Made by a program: the position numbers and the translations under genes | In this document: positions 24,026-30,900 of the stretch, piece by piece | Layout: every line of letters begins with the position of its first letter | Position numbering within the stretch: the stretch's first letter is position 1 | Notes under the pieces: generated by a model | What the model was told of the DNA's origin: nothing | The model's input: only the letters and a program-made list of their open reading frames with translations | The model's database searches: none | DNA from: JBJMHZ01 sp045807125 | Lineage (GTDB): Bacteria; Actinomycetota; Actinomycetes; JAWWOL01 | DNA: 32,074 nt | Assembly (NCBI GenBank): GCA_045807125.1 | Contig: JBJMHZ010000024.1 | Span: 1 to 32,074 of the forward strand | Direction of reading: 5' to 3'

Positions 24026-24078
24026 CCGTGGGGCCGCGCCGGGCGAGCAGGGCGAAGGGTTCGCCGTGCGTGAACGGC

Positions 24079-24375
24079 TCAGGCGAAGACCGCCTCGTAC
24101 TCGAAGCCGTCGCCGGTCCGCGCGACCGGCCCGAGGAAGATCGCCAGCTCGCCGAGGGTCTCGTGGGAGAGCGGGTGGGTGTCGTGCGCGAGGCAGGTCT
24201 CGCCCTGGCTGCGGAGCAGCAGGACGAACACCTCGCGCTCGCCCGAGCGCCGCTCGCGCCGGCGGACCTCGACCAGCCGGAGGACGATGTCGTGGCCGTC
24301 GCCGGCCACCCGGCGGAACTCGGTGCCCACCAGCGGGTCGAAGTCCTCGGCGGTGAGCGCGCCCAGCTCCGTCAT
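24079..24375 (-). CDS. DUF6916 family protein (short, no signal)
   Basis: The 98-residue product is a complete DUF6916 domain: LTAEDFDPLVGTEFRR at the start, a beta-rich middle with RLVEVRRRERRSG and FVLLLRSQGE, then HPLSHETLGELAIFLGPVA and the end GFEYEAVFA. DUF6916 domains occur with tail-collar proteins; their function is unknown. The ATG overlaps the stop of the GNAT gene by 4 bp, so the two are co-translated. A second, Tat-exported DUF6916 protein is encoded at 26826-27257. It has no signal peptide, so it should remain in the cytosol. Confidence 0.82.
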   Translation of the reverse strand: MTELGALTAEDFDPLVGTEFRRVAGDGHDIVLRLVEVRRRERRSGEREVFVLLLRSQGETCLAHDTHPLSHETLGELAIFLGPVARTGDGFEYEAVFA

Positions 24376-24887
24376 GGCCGGTGCTCCATCAGCTCGTAGG
24401 GACCCGAGGAGGCCACGGGCTGGAACCCGAGCCGCACGTAGAGCCGGCGGGCCGGGTTGCCCACCTCGACGTGCAGCCGCACCGGCCGGGCGGTGCCGGT
24501 CGCCTCGTCGAGCAGGTCGGTGAGCAGCGCGGTGCCGATGCCGCGGCCGCGCCAGGCAGGCAGGAGGCTCAGGTCGACCACCCGGATCTCGTCCAGGCGC
24601 CGATCGACGTACAACCGGCCGGCCGGCTCGCCGCCGACCTCGATGACCGAGCGCTCGGCGGCCGGGAACTGCGCCCGGTAGTGGCGGTCCTGCGCGTCGA
24701 ACTGCATCCGGACGAACGCCGCCTTGTCCTCGGCCGACCACGGCGCCAGGGCCAGCTCCGCGGCACGCGTCGACCCGTACAGCTCGAGCAGGAAGGCGGT
24801 GTCGGCCGGCGTGCACGGCCGCAGCCGCACCGCCACGTCGAGCCGGGGGCGGCCGGCCAGCCGGCCCTCGTCATCGGCAGCTGCCAC
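24372..24887 (-). CDS. GNAT family N-acetyltransferase
   Basis: The 171-residue product has the GNAT fold: VRLRPCTPADTAFLLELY at the beginning, a middle strand GRLYVDRRLDEIRVVDLSLLP, the acetyl-CoA loop AWRGRGIGTALL (Q/R-x-x-G-x-G/A), and NPARRLYVRLGFQPV near the end. It transfers an acetyl group to an amine; the target may be protein or small molecule. I chose GTG 24887 because a TAAGGT box lies 6 nt before it and no Shine-Dalgarno exists; a later GTG (about codon 18-20) is the alternative. It is coupled to the DUF6916 gene and divergent from the 80-aa gene. Confidence 0.88.
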   Translation of the reverse strand: MAAADDEGRLAGRPRLDVAVRLRPCTPADTAFLLELYGSTRAAELALAPWSAEDKAAFVRMQFDAQDRHYRAQFPAAERSVIEVGGEPAGRLYVDRRLDEIRVVDLSLLPAWRGRGIGTALLTDLLDEATGTARPVRLHVEVGNPARRLYVRLGFQPVASSGPYELMEHRP

Positions 24888-24893
24888 GCCAGC

Positions 24894-24899
24894 ACCTTA
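24894..24899 (-). promoter_or_regulatory. Candidate -10 box (TAAGGT) of the GNAT-DUF6916 operon
   Basis: On the minus strand TAAGGT ends 6 nt before the GTG start at 24887. It faces a second -10 box on the + strand at 24954-24959 within a 79-bp gap, so the two operons have back-to-back leaderless promoters. Confidence 0.5.
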
Positions 24900-24953
24900 C
24901 GCATCCGGCCGGCGGTCTTGCCGGGAATCACCGCTGGCGGTGCCGCTCGCCAC

Positions 24954-24959
24954 TACCGT
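24954..24959 (+). promoter_or_regulatory. Candidate -10 box (TACCGT) of the leader-like/sulfotransferase/hydroxylase operon
   Basis: TACCGT ends 7 nt before ATG 24967, the same geometry as at alkA and clpP. No ribosome site is seen before that ATG. Confidence 0.5.
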
Positions 24960-24966
24960 GTCGCGG

Positions 24967-25209
24967 ATGAGCGCTGCCGCGGGCGACGACCTGGATCGGT
25001 TCCACGATCTCGTCGTCGCCGACCTCGCGGCCGGGCGCCCGCTGGCCGACCGGCCGCTCGCGGGTCCGCTGCTCGCCACCCGCACGCGCGCGGAGTTCGT
25101 CAAGCTGGTACGGGAGCTGGCCGCCGAGCGCGGGCTCTCGGTGTCGGGCGAGGAGCTCGAGCAGGCGCTGCGGGCGGCACGGCGGTCGTGGCAGGAGCGC
25201 TGGGTGTGA
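24967..25209 (+). CDS. Small protein with Nif11/NHLP leader-like helix
   Basis: The 80-residue product has an N-terminal helix (DDLDRFHDLVVADLAAG), a Pro/Leu linker (RPLADRPLAGPLLATRT), and EFVKLVRELAAERGLSVSG followed by EELEQALRAARRSW. That second half matches the pattern of Nif11-type leader domains (helix, G-hydrophobic-S/T turn, EEL-helix). Such leaders guide RiPP-modifying enzymes, but this protein ends at WQERWV, with no Gly-Gly cut site or core peptide. It may therefore be a docking or adaptor protein, or may act in trans. Its stop overlaps the GTG start of the sulfotransferase-like gene by 4 bp. The family match is by eye and moderate. Confidence 0.6.
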   Translation: MSAAAGDDLDRFHDLVVADLAAGRPLADRPLAGPLLATRTRAEFVKLVRELAAERGLSVSGEELEQALRAARRSWQERWV

Positions 25210-26165
25210 GCCACGACCTCAACGGGTGGACGCCGATCCGGGCGTCGTACGACGGGGCCGGCCTCGTCGTGGACTGGTGCTTCACCGAGGGCATCGCCTT
25301 CGACGACCCGTTCTTCGACCAGACCGTCGAGCGCTGCCTGCGCCACCCGTTCCGGCTGCTCTTCCGCCGGACGACGCCCATCGAGGCGCTCGGCGAGCTG
25401 GCGATCGCGCGCGGCCGGCCGCTGCCCTCGGGCCTGGTGCTGCACCTGTCCCGGTCCGGATCGACCCTCGTGGCGCAGATGCTGGCGCGCCGGCCGGACA
25501 CGCACGTCATCAGCGAGGCCGGCCCGCTCGACGCGGTCATCCGCGCCCCGGCTCCGATGGAGCGACGGGCCGAGTGGTTGCGCTGGATGGCGGCTGCGCT
25601 GAACGAGCCCGACGGCGCCAGGCCGCACTACGTGCTGAAGCTCGACGCGTGGGCCGCGCTCGACCTGCCGCTGCTCGCGCTGGCGTTCCCCGGCGTGCCG
25701 TGGGCGTTCGTCTACCGCGATCCCGTCGAGGTGCTGGTGTCGCAGCAACGCCGGCCCGGCTACCACATGATGCCGTTCGGGCTGCCGCCCTCGGCCGTCG
25801 GCCTCGACCCGCAGGTGGCCGCCGGGATGTCGATCGTCGAGCATGGCGCCGCCGTGCTCGGGCGCATCGCGACCTGCGTCACCGCCGCCGCCGACGACCC
25901 GCTCGCCCTGCTGGTGAACTACGACGAGCTGCCCGCGGCGACCGTGGACCGGATCGCACGGCACTTCGGCATGCCTGTCGACGGGACGTTTCGCGCGACG
26001 ATGCTCGAAGCGGTGCACAACCACGTGAAGAACGGCGTCCTCCCGTTCGCCGACGACCGCGTCACCAAGCAGCAGGCCGCGGGCGACGACCTGCGCGCCG
26101 CGGCCGAGCGGTGGGTCGTCGAGCCCTACCGCAAGCTCGAGCGGATCAGGACCGGCAACCGATGA
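25206..26165 (+). CDS. Sulfotransferase family protein
   Basis: The 319-residue product has the PAPS-dependent sulfotransferase fold. The 5'-phosphosulfate loop is LHLSRSGSTLVAQMLARRP (about 79-97), and the 3'-phosphate-binding segment is VYRDPVEVLVSQQRRPGYH, with R171 and S179 at the expected positions. A helical C-terminal part (YDELPAATVDRIARHFG) is typical of the family. It would transfer sulfate to a hydroxyl or Tyr; relatives can also be phosphotransferase-like, so the donor is inferred. An N-terminal domain of about 70 residues is less familiar. It begins with GTG overlapping the stop of the 80-aa gene and ends with ATGA overlap into the hydroxylase gene, so the three are one translational unit. 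Confidence 0.8.
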   Translation: MSHDLNGWTPIRASYDGAGLVVDWCFTEGIAFDDPFFDQTVERCLRHPFRLLFRRTTPIEALGELAIARGRPLPSGLVLHLSRSGSTLVAQMLARRPDTHVISEAGPLDAVIRAPAPMERRAEWLRWMAAALNEPDGARPHYVLKLDAWAALDLPLLALAFPGVPWAFVYRDPVEVLVSQQRRPGYHMMPFGLPPSAVGLDPQVAAGMSIVEHGAAVLGRIATCVTAAADDPLALLVNYDELPAATVDRIARHFGMPVDGTFRATMLEAVHNHVKNGVLPFADDRVTKQQAAGDDLRAAAERWVVEPYRKLERIRTGNR

Positions 26166-26737
26166 CGATCCCCGACCGGGTGCGCCTGCCCGTCAGCTTC
26201 GACGCCGAGCTGCTCGCCCTCGACGTCGAGGCGCTGGCGCCGTCCGACTGGATCCCGCACTTCAACACGTCGTACTACCAGGGGGACTGGAGCGGCGTGC
26301 CGCTCCGGTCGATCGGCGGGCGCAGCGACCGGCTCTACCCCGATCCGGCCGCGGCCGAGCCGTACGCCGACACGGACGTCCTGCTCCGCTGCGCCCACAT
26401 CCGCGGCGCGCTCGCGATGCTTCGTTGCGAGCTGACGAGCGTCCGGCTGCTGCGACTCGGCCCGGGAGCCCGGGTGCGCGAGCACCGCGACTACCGGTTG
26501 AGCCACGACGACGGCGAGCTGCGATTGCACGTACCGGTCACCACCGGACCTCACGCCGATTTCGTTCTCGCCGGTACACCCGTGCATATGACGGCAGGGG
26601 AGTGCTGGTACATCGATGTCACCTCCCCCCACCGAGTGACTAACGACGGGTGGTCCGAACGAGTACATCTGGTGATCGACGCCCTGGTGAACGACTGGCT
26701 CACCGCTACGCTCTCGCACGGCGTGCAACGCGCATGA
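26162..26737 (+). CDS. Aspartyl/asparaginyl beta-hydroxylase-like (2-oxoglutarate, Fe(II)) oxygenase
   Basis: The 191-residue product has the Asp/Asn hydroxylase fold: PHFNTSYYQGDWSGVPLRS at the start, LRLGPGARVREHRDYRLSHDDGELRLHVPV with the iron ligands H108 and perhaps D110, GECWYIDVTSPHRVTNDG with the distal ligand H157, and ERVHLVIDALVNDW with the likely 2-oxoglutarate-binding R167. The usual AspH enzymes hydroxylate Asp/Asn in proteins; bacterial relatives also act on free proline or on peptides. H-x-D, rather than the H-x-G of classic AspH, makes a normal facial triad possible. It is the last gene of the coupled set and is followed by a hairpin at 26742-26756. Confidence 0.85.
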   Translation: MTIPDRVRLPVSFDAELLALDVEALAPSDWIPHFNTSYYQGDWSGVPLRSIGGRSDRLYPDPAAAEPYADTDVLLRCAHIRGALAMLRCELTSVRLLRLGPGARVREHRDYRLSHDDGELRLHVPVTTGPHADFVLAGTPVHMTAGECWYIDVTSPHRVTNDGWSERVHLVIDALVNDWLTATLSHGVQRA

Positions 26738-26741
26738 TCAG

Positions 26742-26756
26742 CCTCCACGTTGGAGG
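26742..26756. terminator. Small stem-loop after the hydroxylase gene
   Basis: CCTCCA-CGT-TGGAGG is a perfect 6-bp stem with a 3-nt loop, 4 nt after the hydroxylase stop codon. No T-tract follows. A TAGCGT box at 26770-26775 may be the -10 of the next gene (predicted RNA start near 26782). Confidence 0.4.
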
Positions 26757-26825
26757 GCGCGCAGCGTCGTAGCGTGACCCCGACCCCGTCGCGGTTCGTG
26801 CAGTGGGCGAGAGAAGGCGATAGCA

Positions 26826-27257
26826 GTGTCGGCTTCCGGGCGAAGCCTGTCCCGGCGCACGCTCCTGCGGGCCGCGACGCTCGGCGCTGCGATGGCGGCC
26901 ATCCCTCTCGACCCGCTCGGGCGAGCCTCGGCGTCTCTGGTCGCCTCACCGGCGACCGCGGGCCTCACCCGGTCGTCGTTCACGCCCCACCTGCACCGGC
27001 CGTTCCGGCTACGGACGGCCGACGGCCGCACGTTCGGCACCACGCTCGTGGAGGTCTCCGATCTCCTGGGTGCCTCAACCTCCGGCGACGAGGGCCGATT
27101 CAGCTTGTTGTTCCGCGCGGAGCCGTGCTCCGCTGCGCGGCACGGCACGCACCGGCTCAGCCGGGCGGGCTTCGGCTCGCTCGACCTCTTCATCGTCCCG
27201 ATCGGTCGCGGTGTCGACCACCAGCACTACCAGGCAGTGGTCAACCGGCCAGCCTGA
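26826..27257 (+). CDS. Tat-exported DUF6916 family protein
   Basis: The 143-residue product has a twin-arginine signal (SLSRRTLLRAATLGAAMAA, residues 7-25), then a complete DUF6916 domain: TRSSFTPHLHRPFRLRT, TTLVEVSDLLG, RFSLLFRAEP, HRLSRAGFGSLDLFIVPIG and YQAVVNRP at the end. A Tat signal implies export in a folded state. The second half is closely similar in pattern to the cytosolic DUF6916 protein at 24079-24375. GTG start with GAGAAGG 8 nt upstream. It lies 22 bp before the tail-collar gene and is probably co-transcribed with it. Confidence 0.84.
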   Translation: MSASGRSLSRRTLLRAATLGAAMAAIPLDPLGRASASLVASPATAGLTRSSFTPHLHRPFRLRTADGRTFGTTLVEVSDLLGASTSGDEGRFSLLFRAEPCSAARHGTHRLSRAGFGSLDLFIVPIGRGVDHQHYQAVVNRPA

Positions 27258-27279
27258 CCTCCTCCCCCCAGGAGTTCAC

Positions 27280-27789
27280 GTGACAGAGCCATTCATCGGT
27301 GAGATCCGGCTCTTCGGGTTCAACTTCGCCCCCAGGGGCTGGGCGACCTGCTCGGGCCAGATCCTCTCGATCGCCCAGAACACGGCGCTCTTCTCACTGC
27401 TCGGGACGATGTACGGCGGCAACGGACAGACCACCTTCGCCCTGCCGGACCTGCGTGGCCGGGTGGCCATCAGCTTCGGGCAGGGGCCGGGGCTGTCCAA
27501 CTACACGCAGGGCGAGGTGTCCGGCAGCGAGAACGTCACGCTCATCCCGCAGCAGATGCCGCAGCACAACCACACGGTGAACGCCACGAGCGCGGACGCC
27601 AGCGCGAACAAGCCCGGCGGCGCCTTCCCGTCGGCCGGTGGCGCCTACAACACCGCACCGGACGGCACCACGATGGCGGCCCAGATGATCGGCATGGCCG
27701 GCGGCAGCCAGCCGCACGAGAACAGGCAGCCGTATCTAGTGCTCAACTACTGCATCGCATTAGAGGGCATCTTCCCGTCCCGTAACTGA
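27280..27789 (+). CDS. Phage tail collar domain (MdpB/microcystin-dependent-type) protein
   Basis: The 169-residue product starts with FIGEIRLFGFNFAPRGWATC, SGQILSIAQNTALFSLLGTMYGG and NGQTTFALPDLRGRV, the textbook tail-collar sequence, and ends with QPYLVLNYCIALEGIFPSRN. The middle is Ala/Asn/Ser/Thr/Gly-rich after a QQMPQHNHT motif. Phage collar proteins connect fibres to the tail; the bacterial MdpB-type versions, found without other phage genes, are thought to be exported or surface proteins. No signal peptide is seen. GTG 27280 has AGGAG 5 nt upstream. It follows the Tat-DUF6916 gene by 22 bp, and no other phage gene is near. Confidence 0.92.
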   Translation: MTEPFIGEIRLFGFNFAPRGWATCSGQILSIAQNTALFSLLGTMYGGNGQTTFALPDLRGRVAISFGQGPGLSNYTQGEVSGSENVTLIPQQMPQHNHTVNATSADASANKPGGAFPSAGGAYNTAPDGTTMAAQMIGMAGGSQPHENRQPYLVLNYCIALEGIFPSRN

Positions 27790-27825
27790 CCGCGTACGTC
27801 CCACTACCTATCCGACTAGTTCGCT

Positions 27826-27871
27826 GCGGTGCGGCCTGAATATCCCCATTCCGGTGGACAGGCCGCACCGC
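27826..27871. terminator. Perfect 13-bp inverted repeat after the tail-collar gene
   Basis: GCGGTGCGGCCTG (27826-27838) and its exact complement (27859-27871) enclose a 20-nt loop. It lies 37 nt after the collar stop and 102 nt before the adhesin start. It lacks a T-tract, so termination is likely but not certain; a protein-binding or recombination site is possible. Confidence 0.6.
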
Positions 27872-27973
27872 CCGGATGACACTCCAAACGCCATGCCGCG
27901 CCGACGCCGTACCCGAAACCGCACCCGTCGATGCGCGAGCGACCCATTCGGGCCACTCTAGAGAGGGGGTGCG

Positions 27974-30900
27974 ATGAACGGATATGCGCTCATTGCCCTG
28001 ATTAGCCGGCTGCGTCGCTCCATCGCCGTCGTCGCGGTGCTCGCCGTCATCGCATCCATCGGCGGGGTACTCGGACTGACCTCGTCAGCCTCCGCCGCAG
28101 CAGTGGCGTTCTCGAACAGCACCGCGATCTCCATCGCCGACGCCGGGGTGTGCAGCCCGATCCCGTGCACGCCCACTCCCGGCACGGGCACCCCGTACCC
28201 GTCGAACATCGCGGTGTCCGGCGTGGCCGGGACGATCGCGAGCCTCACCGTGGTGCTGCACAACGTCACCCACCCGGCGACCAACGACATCGACGTCCTG
28301 CTCGTCGGCCCTGGCGGCCAGAAGTTCGTGCTGGTGTCCGACGCCGGCGGCGGCTGCCCGACCTGCACCGCGAGCAACGCGAGCGTGACCTTCGACGACG
28401 CCGCGGCGAGCACGCTCGGCACGACCGGTGGCTGGCCCACAGGGACCTTCCGGCCGTCGAACGAGGGCACGTCGGCCGATGGGTTCCCCTCGCCCGCGCC
28501 CGCCGCTCCCTACAGCTCCCCCGCGCCGACCGGTTCCGCGACGTTGGGCACGACGTTCAACGGCACCGACCCCAACGGCACGTGGAGCCTCTACGCCGTC
28601 GACGACCTCAACGGCGGCACCGGCAGCTTCGCGGGCGGCTGGACCCTCAACATCACCCCCGCGTCAGCGGCGCCCACCACCACGTCGGTGACCTCCTCGA
28701 CCAACCCCTCCCGCACCGGCAACTCGGTCACCCTCAGCGCGCACGTCATCAGGCAGAGCGACTCGAGCAACGTGACCACCAGCACCGTGACCTTCAAGGA
28801 GGGCTCCACCACGCTGGCGAGCAACGTGGCGCTCAGCGCGAGCGGCATCGCCGCGTTCTCGACCGCGTCCCTGACCGAGGGCAGCCACGTCATCACCGCC
28901 TTCTACAACGGTGACGCCACCTTCGCTCAGAGCAACGGCAGCGTGACCCAGGTCGTCGACAACAACACCACGGTGTCCGCCGGCTCGTACTGCAACACCG
29001 GCGTCCTCACCCTGAACGACTCGCTGGTGAGCGCCACGGCCACGCCGTACCCGTCGCACGTCTTCGTCTCGTCGCTCGCCGGCGCCATCTCCAAGGTGAC
29101 GCTGACCGCCAAGGGCGTCACCGAGCCCTTCGCCAGCGACCTCGACCTCCTGCTGGTCGGGCCGAGTGGCCAGAAGTTCGTCATAGTGTCCGACGCCGGT
29201 GGCCCGGTGGCCATCTCGAACGCGACCGTGACCTTCGACGACGACGCGGTCTCGCAGTTCGTGCAGGCCTCGGGTGGCTGGTCCAGCGGCTCCACCAGGC
29301 CGGTGGACTACAACACCGGTACCGACACGTTCCCCTCGCCCGCGCCCGCGTCACCGCTCTCGCCCGTGCCCACCGGCACCGCGACGCTCGCCTCCGTCTT
29401 CGGTGGCATCGACCCCAACGGCACGTGGAGCCTCTACGCGGTCGACGACTCGCTGTCCTCCGGCTCGGGCGGCAGCATCGCCAACGGCTGGTGCCTGAAC
29501 TTCACCACCAGCAACGACCCGGCGACGACGACGACCGTCACCTCCTCGACCAACCCGTCGAGCGCGGGCAGCTCGGTCACCTTCGCCGCGCACGTGACGA
29601 AGACCTCTGACAGCAGCAACGTCACCACCGGCACCGTGACCTTCCGCAGTGACGGCATCGTCATCGGCGCCCCGACCGCGCTGTCCGGTGCCGGTACCGC
29701 CAGCACCACGACGAGCGCGCTGTCCGAGGGCACGCACACGATCACCGCGTCGTACAGCGGCAGCCCAGGCAACTTCAACCTGAGCACGGGGTCGATGAGC
29801 CAGCAGGTCGACAGCTCGACCGTCGTCTCAGGGACCACCTACTGCAACAACGGGGGCATCCAGGTCAACGACCCGGCCAGCAACGGCGTCATCGGAACCG
29901 CGACGCCGTACCCGTCGCACATCGTGGTCTCCGGCACGAGCGGCAACCTCCTGAAGCTGACCGCGACGATCAAGGGCATCACGCACACGTCGCCCGACGA
30001 CCTCGACATCCTGCTCGTCTCGCCGACCGGCACCACGCTCAAGCTGATGTCCGACACCGGTGGCCTGACCGCCATCTCGGGCGTCAACCTGACGTTGGAC
30101 GATGCTGCCGCCTCGTCCCTCCCGGACAGCACGGCCATCAGCGCCGGCACCTTCAAGCCGACCGACTACGTGGCCGGTGACACGTTCCCCTCGCCGGCCC
30201 CGGCCGGACCGTACGGCTCGCCGGCACCGGTGGGCGCCGCAACGCTGGCATCGTTCGCCGGTGGCAGCCCCAACGGCACGTGGAGCCTCTACGTCGCCGA
30301 CGACGGCCTCGGTGACCCCGGCTCGGTCAGCGGCTGGTGCCTCAACCTGACCCTGCCGCCGGTCGCCAACGACGACGCGTACAACGCGGCGCAGGACACG
30401 ACGCTGACCGTCCCGGCGCCTGGCGTCCTCGCCAACGACACCGGCACGCCGGCGCCGACGGCCGTGGCCATCGCGGGCGGGCCGACCACCCAGGGCGGCA
30501 CGGTCACGCTCAGCACGAACGGCGGCTTCACGTACGCCCCGCCGAGCGGCTTCACCGGGACCGACACGTTCACCTACACGGCGACCAACGGCCCGGGTGC
30601 CACCGACACGGCGACCGTGACCATCACGGTGACCCACAAGCCGGCGATCACCGGCGCCACGGTGGCCAGGCAGCAGGGCAGCCCCGCGGCCAACGACACG
30701 ATCGCCACGGTGAGCGACGTCGAGACGCCGAACGGCAACCTGACGGTCACCGCCAGCCCGCCGGCCGGCATCTCGGTCAGCAACATCACCAACACGGCCG
30801 GCACCGTGACCGCTGACGTGGCGGCCACCTGCGCGGCCACCACCGGTCCCAACTCGGTGCCGCTGACCGTCACCGACGGCGACAGCCTCACCAACACCGC

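Noticed and set aside
24009..24030. GGTTCGA-like string next to clpP, suggestive of a tRNA T-loop
   Set aside because: No acceptor, D or anticodon arms can be built around it, and it overlaps the clpP start region.
24967..25209. Ordinary RiPP precursor peptide
   Set aside because: The leader-like helix is at the very C-terminus, with no Gly-Gly site and no core peptide after it.
27280..27789. Remnant prophage, because of the tail-collar domain
   Set aside because: No other phage gene, integrase or attachment site is nearby; the domain also occurs in non-phage bacterial loci.
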